A stretch of 64,000 nt of DNA. Source: Mytilus galloprovincialis. Lineage: Eukaryota > Mollusca > Bivalvia > Mytilida > Mytilidae. The notes beneath the pieces were generated by a model. That model worked only from the letters and a program-made list of their open reading frames with translations. It was not told the origin of the DNA and did not search any database. The DNA lies in the NCBI RefSeq assembly GCF_965363235.1, contig NC_134849.1, positions 12,178,863 to 12,242,862 on the forward strand, read 5' to 3'. Of this stretch, positions 44,386 through 54,131 are shown piece by piece (within the stretch, counting starts at the first letter, position 1; every line of letters starts with the position of its first letter). The position numbers and the translations under genes are program-made.

Positions 44386-46006
44386 AGTCCAGATCAAAAG
44401 CTTAACTATCAATTGAACATCATATAAAAAAACCCATACAAATAAATGAAAAACACCGAAAATCATGACAAACAGATGCCGTATTAAAATTATTATGTTC
44501 ATGTATCTTGTCGCCAAACTTCCTTATGCATTATTAGTTTTTTTTTAAATCCCAAACAATCAAAAACCTACCAAAACCAAACGCAAAATAAAGGATGATT
44601 TCTGTTAATTTTCACTTTATTGCGGGACAACACTTTTGATAAAAGAAGACAAAGTTACACGCATCCTTGGCTTTCAATTTGTTTTAGATTTTATTGTTCT
44701 TGCTATATTTCGAGATCAAAGAGCCAACTATTGTTTTATTTACGTGCATTTTTTTTTACATTTGTATACCCCTATTTTCCTTTGATATGTGTTTTGGGGT
44801 TGATGTCTTCACGATCTCTAGCTACGCGCAATCATACGTGAGATAACCTATTCACTAACATGTTACCTTACATATAACAATGAAAATTATTTGAATTTGT
44901 TTTTCAGTATCCTTTCTCAACTTACTGATATAAGAAGCAAATTAGGAAGGAAACCTTAAACTTCCTTCTAAAACAAATTCAAGTTAATTTTAGGAAAAAA
45001 TCGAGCTAATTTTCGGTAATGCTATATACTATATATATATATTGCTAATTCTTTAGGTCCTTTATGGTGATATAGCTCTTAACTGGTCGATTCTTACATC
45101 CTTGGCTTTCAAATATTCGGATTTGAGCGTTAATTCCTGGTAAAGGAAAATTCAGAAAAGCGCTTCGAGAGCATCAGCTTCATATATAACGTGTTGTTTT
45201 CAATTTGTTTTTTGTTTTTGTAAAGGACATACAATAAAATATCACAAAAAATGCCAGCATTTATTGTTTTATATACAATGTGTTTTTCCCATTCACCAAC
45301 GTCTTTACTATTTACCTGAAATTATAAAATATAAAAAAAAAACTTTATCATGTATGTTAATTTACACAGTTAGTGTTGAAATTTTTTGTATAAGTTGGTT
45401 TCCTTTCTGGTGTCGATAAAAAAAATAATTCTTTGGTTCTCAAATTCGTTTTAAGTAAGTATTTTAGTGTTTATATATTTTCTGTCACACATTCTCAAGA
45501 AATTTCTCAGAAAGTTCACATTTTTTTAATGGATATAATGAATAACAGTTATATTACTGAACACTTTTAAGTACAATAAAAATACTGGTTTCTTATCTAT
45601 TCTAGAAGCACGAGGTAGTTGAAACTTTTTCCTCTCTTCCCGACAAATATGTTGTTGTTCCAGCAGGCATCAAACAACATTCATTGTATATGCACATGAT
45701 GCAGACATGAATGATTATTTGGATTGTTTTGATAAAATAAAAACTTGAATTTCGCAGCAAATCACAGAATCCAACATATTTGTCTCGGTCCGCTGATTAG
45801 AAAATTATATTATGTGACATTATCAAATATGTAATTGTTATAAATTCTGTTTATATAGGCTGAATTTAGATGGCAGTCATCAATCAACCAAGCTTATTGT
45901 ATAAAACTTGGCAATATTCCAAGCAGATGATAGTTTTAGTGTGATAAAGCAGGAACTAAATTAAAGTAGTAACTAACTGTTGTACAAGTGACAAAGAAAA
46001 AACAAT
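44386..46006. other. Non-coding interval downstream of the secreted-protein gene
   Basis: A+T-rich; should include the 3' UTR of the gene ending at 46007. I see no other exon. Confidence 0.4.
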
Positions 46007-46305
46007 TTATAGATTATGATGAATATTATCATAAAGCTTACCCAAAGTGTCCATTCCATGACCCAGTAAAGCATTTTTGCAAGCATTACTGCAATAAAAG
46101 AATATTTCCACTTGTTGGTGGTCTGGGTGGTTATGATGATCTTCTCCGTGTTCTCGTGAAGGATGTCCTATCATTTGACCTATTGGATGAACCGTGGTAT
46201 AGGATGGAGGCGGAGAGGTTTGCGGATGTGTGGCTCTTATGATGCAATCACTTAAGCATAATGGCATACCATGATCGTCAACTGACCATGGGGACGCAAA
46301 TATTT
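46007..46305 (-). CDS. Secreted protein exon 5 (last)
   Basis: Residues 148-245, IFASPWSVDDHGMPLCLSDC to KLYDNIHHNL and TAA. Acceptor ATTTTAG. Holds four of the five Cys and the His/Pro-rich stretch. The + strand ORF 45988-46242 is its shadow. Confidence 0.8.
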
Positions 46306-49300
46306 CTAAAATAAACATTTATGTGCATAAAAATAGAGAATCATATTCAACGAAATTTATGATATTGTTATCCCTTTCGAACTTATATATATCGTAAATA
46401 TACCTTGATGTCATAGGGGATCTCTATATGGATAGATACAAGTTGAGGTAATTGTTTGAGGAATTTTTCCAATTTTCCGAACATTTTAATTGTAAGTTCT
46501 AACTGCTCTAAGAGAATTTGAAACAGATACTTTCCGATCCGTCGGAACAACTGTCGTTGTTTATTAAAAAAAAGTTCTTGCACTCTAAACGCTTAATAGG
46601 CTCTTAGAACATATAAGAAATTGAATTTATATTAGAGTACAATCTTTCAAACATAACTGGTTCTGACGTTAACCCTTTCCGAAAAATTAAACGACCCAAA
46701 TATACTACATAAGTTTATTGTTTATTAACCGATAGAACGACATCACCTCCTGGGTGGGCCCGTGGTAGCGTGTTCTTCTCGAGTGCGGGAGCTCGTCGGT
46801 TCAAATCCCGGCCGGGTTAAAAAAAAAACCAATATTAAATGGTATTTGCTGCTTATCTGCGAAGCAGGCGGCATTAAGGACTACGAGCAAAGACTAGGGG
46901 TCTCGGAGATAGACGAATATGTCAAAGTATGGCGATGCGTCTTCCTGCGGACTGTTCATTTGTTAATAAATCACATTTAAAATCTGGCTTGGAAGTCGTC
47001 GGTGTGGTACAAAGCAAGGATAATATTCATTCTATATTTACATGTTCTCGTCCTGAATATGCTTATTAATTTGCTGCTGGGCGTTAAGCAGACATCCATC
47101 TTTATCGTTAATAGAACAACCTATATTTGACCTCAACCAAAAATATAAACATACTCACGTGATAATAGGTTAGCTGTATCATTGAAACTTACACCATGTT
47201 TACTGGACTTTTTGAGAAAATCTGTCGAATGAAACAAAAGATTGTTATGCTTAGTAAATTTCTCAGAATTAATTATTTACATGACAGATTCACAAATTTT
47301 GTATATATATATATACTGTATCATAGACTCCTTTGATATATAAACGTTGCCTACGTTGTAGACTTTCTTTATGATATTTATCTACCATAAAAAAATCTTC
47401 TTGCTCCAGACAGCAGAAAGAATACATAAATTTACACACCAATATAAAAATGAAGATGTGGTATAATTTCCAACGAAACATATCTCTACAAGAGACCACA
47501 TGACATTGAAATGAAATTAACAACTATAGGTCACCTATATCAAAGCCCATATCACCACTAATTTTGTAAATCCAAACCAATAAAAATGCTTACACATACT
47601 AATTTTATCCGCATACAATAGTAAAATATGCAACAGTCTCCTAACAGATAGAGTACTAATTCACAGGAATTGCCGATCAAACTGTAATGTTTAAAAAAAA
47701 ATAAAGCTTTTATGAATCAAAACCAGAAATCTAAACTTCGAAAATTGTGCCAATCTTATTAGAATTATAAATGAACAAGAATGTGTCCCCAGTACACGGA
47801 TGTCCCATCCGCACTATCATATTCTATGTTCAGTGGACCGTGAAAATAGGTGAAAATCTCTTATTTGACATTAAAATTAGAAAGATCATATCATAGGGGA
47901 CATGTGTACTAAATTTGAAGTTGATTGGACTTACACTTCATCAAAGACTACCTCGACCAAAAGCTTTAACCGGAAGCAGGACAGTCGGACGCACAGACCA
48001 GAAAACTTAATGCCGATATATGAGGCATAAAAACTAGATTGTCTCTGATGTTAACCTGTCGGCTGTGCTGCTCCTGTAGCTCTTTTCACAAAAAATCTAA
48101 AGTGTAAAATTAATCTTACGATAAAAATATTTAGTTGAATTGTTAAGGAAAATTTTAGACGATAAATATATCACTTAAGTTTTTTTGTGAAAAGGGCCAC
48201 AGATACAGTTGAAGTATAACTCATAGTTATGCTTTCTCGACAAACGTACAACACACTTGTAATGCAGGTTATAATGTTTTTTTCTGTATACCTTTGTTCA
48301 ACTTGGGTGATACCAGAATAAAATGATAAATATATAGAATGGAGCATTTTACACATATCAGCAACCTTTTGTACACTACTATGATATAATTGTAACATAT
48401 TTGGATACCACCACTAGTGTTCAGTGTTTTAGCCAATAGAGTCAATTGATCATGGTAATAGATTACTTCGAAGCTTTAGGGGCTCTCTTATTTCATTGTT
48501 TTCCGGGGACTATTATAGCTGACTATGCGGTATGAATTTGCCCATTGTTGAAGGTCGTACGGTGACCTACATTTGTGTATAAATGTAAACGTGTATGTCA
48601 TTTGGTCTCTTCTGAAGAGTTGTTTCATTGGCAATCACACCACATCTTCTTACTAAAACGTATTTTATATAGCTCTGAAAAGAATATGCCGGTATAAAAA
48701 CACGATACTAGTAGGTAAAACAAGTCTTTTTATGAAAGATTGCTGTTTATCAAATGTTTTTTCCATTAACTAATGAGCAGACTTGAATTCTGAACATAAA
48801 ATGAATGCTCTAGAAGTTGATGTATCACTAAACACAAACAACAAACCTAACTCGAGTCTAACTCGATGAATGTCAAATAAATACGAAGACATACACTTTA
48901 CAAGTAGTTTCTGGAATCACAAAAATCATGAACTTTTAATTATATTAATGAAGTACATGTATACGTATCCAACAAAAACTCACATCTTAAATGAGCCATA
49001 AACTGTTTTGACGTATGACGATGATAATCATCTAGTGCTGTATATGTTCCGTCGCCATCTTCGTCAACTTTGTCGTCATCATCGTCATCAAAAGTCGACA
49101 ATCGAAGTGTTGCCTCTACTGAAATGTGAAATACAAACATATCGTGTGTTGCGTTTTCAATAATATCTCGTGATATTATATAACAGTAGCATGTTTTGTA
49201 CAGAAAATAAACAAAGCCTGTTTTGGGATTATATATCAGACTGTACGTTCGTAAATAATTGGTTCATTAATGTTTTTCAGGATTCATTGTTGGGCCCATA

Positions 49301-51612
49301 GTAGCTTGCTGTTTGGTGTGAGCCGGTGTTTGAGACCGTACTTGGTTTGCTTTTGTAGATTGTGATTTGGATGGACAGTTGTCTCATTGGCAACCATACC
49401 ACATCTCACTATATCTATTTGCTGTCGCTAAAAGAGTTATTATCTGAATATTGGTTAAAATTATGTCTAGAAGAATATATTGATAAAAATCTACTGTGGA
49501 CGATATTCATCAATGTTCTCACAAAATCGCTACTCATACAGCCTTTGCAGATGAGTAATTTCTGATGTTTTTGAAATCGGATTTTAATGTATAAATCATC
49601 GTTCGTTTTTGCTATCTGTATTTTCTAAAGCTGACACCTTAGCACTGTGGTTGGCTAACAATATAGCAAACAATATCCGCTCAAGCCGGGGTTAGGGGCC
49701 GTCTTCAACTTGCCTTGGAGTGAATGTTTTTTTAAGCCGTGTTGAAGGCCTCACTGTGACTTAGAGATAAAGAATAGGAATAAAAGCGCTGTTCTTTTAT
49801 TTTTTTGTGTATTTTTGTTGTTGTGCATGTACTTATTTTGTGTCTTGGATAGATAACCTATATATATCCTTTAGTTTTTCTAATAGACATCCAAAATTTA
49901 TCACAATGAATGTATAGGCAAGTATCGAAAGTATATAAGCAAAACCTATCAAAAATTTATTTTCTCAATATATATGTATATTAATGCTCTTCAACTACAA
50001 AATGTACATACTTTATTTGGTCTTGATTAAAGCAAGGAATAAAATAGTAAGACTATTCAAGCGTCACTGATAGGTCTGAAACCAGTTGGAAATAGGCATG
50101 CAGAAGTATACTAGTAACCAATATCCAATAATTTTAATCATTGACGACCCATTTGTGGACTTCTGCTGTTGTCTGCTCTATGGCCGGGTTTTTGTCTCTT
50201 TGACACATTCCCCATTTTCTTTCTTAATTTTATTTACAATTACAACTATATCTATATCAAATTCCACTCTGTCACATGTTTTATTGTAGGTGAAACGCAC
50301 AACAAAAACATGTAAACATCGAACACCTAGCCATGGGATAGAGTAAATTTTCTCCCTCGTATAAACCAATCAAAATCGGCCATTTAAACGTAAAGTATAA
50401 TAATGATAATTACCCCCATTGTCTATTTCCTCAGACAAACTTATGAGCTCTGTCGCCATAAACAGCCTCTTACTGAACAGATCTAGTAGATCATAGGCGT
50501 TTTCAACACGTTCTATCGTGTAAGTGTCAATCAATCCATTCCCTTCGTCTCTTATCGGTAAATAGAAACTACCAAGTGGAATACCTTAAAAACAATGTAA
50601 TATAAGATATCAGATATTGTATTGGTTTATAATCCAAAATTATAGGATGGGTACCGTACCAATACAATACACATTGGTTATAAAAATCTTAATATTTTCT
50701 TTTAGTTTGAATAAGAACATTTAATACATGTTTCATACACTTTTTCATTATACATGGTTCCATACTAGCATGTTTTGTCATGGAATTTGATACATCGATT
50801 ATTCAGAGACACAAACTGAAAAAGGTTCTAAACCATATTCAAATTAATTGGTGTTCATGCGTAAATTTAGTCGTTCAGTGCATTTTCATGTGTTTGTGTT
50901 AATATGTCTTTTGGTTGAGATAAGCTATTCCAATTGAAAATTCATAGGGTGTCTTTCTATGTTGTGATGTTACAATATTGTTTCACGTAAGGTTGAAGGT
51001 TGGTACCTATTAAAATGCTTAAACACGCTGCGTTTGTTTATACCTGTCCTAATTCAGGAACCTGATGTTCAGTGGTTGTCGTATGTTGATGTGGTTCATA
51101 AGTGTTTCTCAGTTCTCGTTTTTATATAGACTAGACCATTGGTTTTCCGGTTTGAATATTTTTACTCTAGTCATTTTTGGGGCCCTTTATAGCTTTCTGT
51201 TCGGTGCGAGCCAAGGCTCCGTGTTCATACTTTAAGCTTAAATGGTTTAGGTTTACAAATTGTGATTTGGATGGAGAGTTGTCTCACTGGCACTCATACC
51301 ACATCTTCTTATATGTAAATAGACAAATGTTACTGTATGTATTTATTTGTCACGATTCATTATTTTGGAAATAATAAAACGCTTCATTGAATTGCATATT
51401 CTTTAAAACATCAAACAGGTAAAAGGCAAATTATAGAAACAAACAATTATAATGATATTCAAACAATCCTAAAGAGTAATATTTTAGCATTCTAAATTTA
51501 ATATACGATTAAACAATGATCTTTTAAGGTATATATACACACCAAAACATGTTCCAAATATGTCCGTTAATGTCAAAACAATGAACGCCAGACTAGGCCA
51601 TGTTGTCAGCAT
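46007..51612 (-). CDS. Uncharacterised secreted protein, complete, 5 exons
   Basis: Five minus-strand exons with GT-AG junctions and matching phases give 738 coding bases (245 residues): 51612-51543, 50584-50414, 49118-48984, 47221-47159, 46305-46007. The protein starts with a signal peptide (MLTTWPSLAFIVLTLTDIFG, cleavage likely around residues 21-24). An amphipathic, probably helical segment follows (residues about 43-76, VENAYDLLDLFSKRLFMATE), then an acidic run (STFDDDDDDKVDEDGDG, about 88-104), HRHTSKQFMAHLR, LKKSSKHG, and a C-terminal part with a His/Pro-rich stretch (HPSREHGEDHHNHPDHQQ). It has five Cys (C22 at the signal-peptide end, then LCLSDC and FYCSNAC). No transmembrane segment follows the signal peptide. 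I do not recognise the family; a secreted hormone- or cytokine-like helical protein or a metal-binding matrix protein are both possible. The gene structure is well supported, the function unknown. Confidence 0.8.
46751..47095 (+). mobile_element. tRNA-derived SINE
   Basis: The head resembles a tRNA gene: an A-box-like TGGTAGCGTG (46763-46772) and a B box GGTTCAAATCC (46798-46808), followed by CCGGCCGGGTT and an A-run. The body has GAGCAAAGACTAG and AAATCTGGCTTGG, and the tail CATGTTCTCGTCCTGAATAT, then GCTGGGCGTTAAGCAGACAT. It lies in intron 4 of the secreted-protein gene, antisense to it. Not a functional tRNA: no proper acceptor stem. Confidence 0.8.
47159..47221 (-). CDS. Secreted protein exon 4
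   Basis: Residues 127-146, FLKKSSKHGVSFNDTANLLS, with split codons at both ends. Donor GTGAGT, acceptor TTCGACAG. Confidence 0.75.
47450..47560 (-). mobile_element. T2 tail fragment (minus)
   Basis: GAAGATGTGGTATAATTTCC and ACAACTATAGGTCACC. Intron 3 of the secreted-protein gene. Confidence 0.55.
47776..48027 (-). mobile_element. R4 element, reversed copy
   Basis: CAAGAATGTGTCCCCAGTAC on the left, a shortened GGACGCAC block, and the hairpin TGCCGATATATGAGGCA (48011-48027) on the right. Confidence 0.75.
48505..48660 (+). mobile_element. T2 tail
   Basis: GCTGACTATGCGGTATG, TTGAAGGTCGTACGGTGACC and CACACCACATCTTCTT. Confidence 0.7.
48984..49118 (-). CDS. Secreted protein exon 3
   Basis: Residues 82-125, EATLRLSTFDDDDDDKVDED to KQFMAHLR. 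Encodes the acidic run. Donor GTGAGT. Confidence 0.8.
49285..49415 (+). mobile_element. Degenerate T2 tail
   Basis: GGGCCCATAGTAGCTTGCTG, GTTGTCTCATTGGCAACC and ATACCACATCTCAC. Confidence 0.6.
50152..50231 (+). mobile_element. T1 tail fragment
   Basis: TGGACTTCTGCTGTTGTCTG, TTTGACACATTCCCCATTTT and CTTAATTTTA. Intron 2 of the secreted-protein gene. Confidence 0.6.
50414..50584 (-). CDS. Secreted protein exon 2
   Basis: Residues 25-80, IPLGSFYLPIRDEGNG to LSEEIDNG, split codons at both ends. The mature N-terminus is expected just at its start. Donor in a five-G run (GGGGGTAATT). Confidence 0.8.
50880..51312 (+). mobile_element. T2 retrotransposon tail, long copy
   Basis: TTTTCATGTGTTTGTGTTAA, GTTGTGATGTTACAATATTG, CAGGAACCTGATGTTCAGTG, GAGCCAAGGCTCCGTGTT and ATACCACATCTTCTTATAT. 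Intron 1 of the secreted-protein gene. Confidence 0.7.
51543..51612 (-). CDS. Secreted protein exon 1 (signal peptide)
   Basis: Residues 1-23 from ATG at 51612 (context CAAACATGC), ending in a GTGTGT donor. Hydrophobic core LAFIVLTLTDIF. Confidence 0.75.
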
Positions 51613-52777
51613 GTTTGACTACACATTCATTTGATATTGGAAGCATAGTAAATCGTGAGTTCCGATTGAAGTATCATTGCAGATAAGGTAGTATCTGGTC
51701 TACATTTGACTTACATGTCAATATGTCAATCTAACGGAACGCGTAAATATGAAAGGACTGATAAACATCAGCTTTGATTTACCATATTGATTTATATATA
51801 AAATACTTCCGGACCGGTTACTTTGAATGACCAGGACAAAACTTATGTACGTAGACGATATTATATACATTTCGTGCGTCCGAATCAATTTTCTAGATTT
51901 ATCTGGATTTGGTACGTTCACATCCCAAATAAGAAAGCCAAGGTAATATCTGATTTGGATTATATTGCAGCATAGCAGTGCTCTCTTCAAATTAAATGGG
52001 CCTCGACTTCTCGCTGTATAAGTGGCGTCGAATGACAAAACAATAACCTTTATAGATTAACTTTGTTACACTAGTTATCTGGGGTAATGTTTTATGTCTA
52101 TTATAAGTAACTTTCATATTACATAATCATTTTATCAAGCGTTTTTGTTTTTATAGAGAAAATATGCATGGAAAGAATTGACATACCGGTTTATGTAAAC
52201 GAAATAATTTCATCCAGGTTCTTCGTAACTCGAATAATTATGCGCGTATCGATCAATCGGAGAATAGTAGGAGATCGGTGAAATATAACGACTGATATTA
52301 TTCTGGTTAAGTTCCAATCCTCAGAAACTGTAAACCAGTGTCACCTTTAAACCTTGAATTTAGTTGTTCAAAGATAAATTCAGAACAGAATTTAACCAAA
52401 AATATGACAAAAGTACAGAAGTTAATTCTCGTGTCGAAATCTTCTAAAGCTACCATGATCGAGAAAATTATTATTTCTTTTGTCTCTCATCCAATTAACA
52501 ACCGATTTTAACTACTTAAAAAGTAACAGAAAAAAGTTTCAAACTTCGTAAGGGCATATTAAACTATAATCACCATGAGTATTACAAGATTAAGAATGAT
52601 CAATTGATTATACATAACTTTTACCAAAATTTAAAGGAAAAATAAAATCCTATGACGTTGCAATGACAGTGTACGTTCTTCTTATCATGATCACACATGG
52701 TGTACCATTCAACTGTTTTTTTATTGGATATGACGCGATCACGTGTTTCAAAGGTTAATTTACGTATCTGACGACTT
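51613..52777. other. Upstream region of the secreted-protein gene
   Basis: Should contain its promoter and 5' UTR. A+T-rich; I recognise no specific site and no other gene. Confidence 0.4.
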
Positions 52778-52875
52778 GTTTCTATTTCTAGGTATATTGA
52801 CGCTATGTTTCTATTTCTAGGTATATTGACGCTATGTTTCTATTTCTAGGTATATTGACGCTATGTTTCTAATGA
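52778..52875. repeat. 29-bp tandem repeat, 3 full copies and a partial
   Basis: GTTTCTATTTCTAGGTATAT recurs at 52778, 52807 and 52836 with no changes; a truncated fourth copy starts at 52865. Confidence 0.9.
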
Positions 52876-52922
52876 TACGTATATTGGTGGTCAATATGAA
52901 AATGTTACTAAATTTAGATTAA

Positions 52923-52948
52923 CTAGAACACACCCGCGAAATCGCGGG
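52923..52948 (-). mobile_element. R5 repeat, reversed 3' end with hairpin
   Basis: On the minus strand, the perfect palindrome CCCGCGATTTCGCGGG is followed by TGTGTT and CTAG, then TTAA. CTAGAACACACCCGCGAAAT is a repeat end I recall from bivalves. The other end of the element, at higher coordinates, is not resolved. Confidence 0.55.
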
Positions 52949-53624
52949 CATTTAGAGCTTGATTGAAAGTATGTACACTATCACAGCTGTAGGGAGAATT
53001 TTTGTAAAAGTTTTATGTCTGGAGGATTTCAGAAAAGGTATCAAAATTCATAGGTACTTGGAGACAGGACAATTTTTTTAAGCCCTCCTCCCTTTTTCAG
53101 ATTTCAAGAACTTTATGTTAAATGCAGACGATAAGAATATAAGCCCGAATGCCAATGCAACAAGCTATGAAGTTTCAAATAATGATATTCTCAATACCAT
53201 GTTAAAATTCTTGTAAAATACAATGTATATCTACCTGTTAGATTATTTTGACACTCGAACTAACTTCGTCCTCGATCAATATAATCTGAGCAGGTCCATA
53301 TATATAACGTATTGACCTCGTCAGAGTCAATAATTTATAGATATAATTTTGTTTGGACCAGCTGGAACATAATTGAATTTAAAACCTGCACAGATGCCGA
53401 CTGTAACAGTCTTCTTCAATGTATAGTAAAATCGACAAATATCAGTTAAACAGCTGTTAAATAGACATACACATCTATAAAATGTAAAAACAATATTTTA
53501 ATAATTTATAGAAAACCACAATGACAATAATATGTTTACCAGCATTAGGATGTACCTGTTTAAAATTGGGTGAGTTTTGTTTGTCGACCATCATTTTGTA
53601 ATCGGAGACCATGATTGCCATGAT

Positions 53625-53700
53625 TTATTGGCAAATCACATTATCTCTGCCGGAATTCGTTCCCGAGACCTTTGTGTTACAAGGATAGACCAACTGGCAA
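53625..53700 (-). other. Degenerate tRNA-like remnant
   Basis: On the minus strand TTGGTCTATCC, TTGTAACACAAAGGTCTCGG and GAACGAATTCC resemble the anticodon-to-T-arm part of a tRNA or tRNA-derived SINE. No intact cloverleaf can be drawn. Confidence 0.3.
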
Positions 53701-53860
53701 AAATCCCTTGCCAAAATGGGGCGTCGGGAGCTGTACGGGATGTACAAATACACAGCCACGTCCGATCAGACAGGGGATGCCTTGTTTGGAGAGAGCAGTA
53801 TTGATTTAAAAAGACAAACATTATTAACTGTTGAGATATTTTACCTTTTTATAATTTCAG

Positions 53861-54131
53861 AATTAAAAAGAAGATAGTAATCATAAGTATAATATCCTAC
53901 ATGACAATCTGTAATTTGTTCTGGGCCTTAAACAACGAATTCTCGAATAATGGAGACCGACTTCCAGTTGTTGAAAATGCTGAGACAGTGGAAGGAAAAT
54001 ATAACAAACAGAGAAAGTCACACCATGTAGACATCAATCAAACGGAAAATATTTCTTACCCTTTCAGTTGTCCAGAAAATTACAACCCTGACGCATATCC
54101 GGGACGTATAGCAGAGGACATCCTTTGCATG
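53861..54131 (+). CDS. CHST15-like exon with membrane anchor and stem
   Basis: Acceptor TTTATAATTTCAG ends at 53860 and donor GTATGT follows 54131. The frame is open from the acceptor (IKKKIVIISIISYMTICN), so a start codon in an earlier exon is likely; otherwise Met at 53901 would start inside the anchor. Ends AEDILCM in phase 0. Confidence 0.75.

Noticed and set aside
43844..44405. Short + strand ORFs
   Set aside because: Fall in a degenerate T2-type retrotransposon 3' region.
45988..46242. 84-codon + strand ORF
   Set aside because: Shadow of the last exon of the secreted-protein gene on the minus strand, where splice phases support coding.
46751..46830. tRNA gene
   Set aside because: A- and B-box-like sequences are present, but the acceptor stem and anticodon arm do not fold; the downstream body and tail show a SINE.
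53577..53804. Possible 5' exon of the sulfotransferase (75-codon ORF)
   Set aside because: It overlaps a tRNA-like repeat remnant, has no donor in the needed phase and no signal-anchor start.
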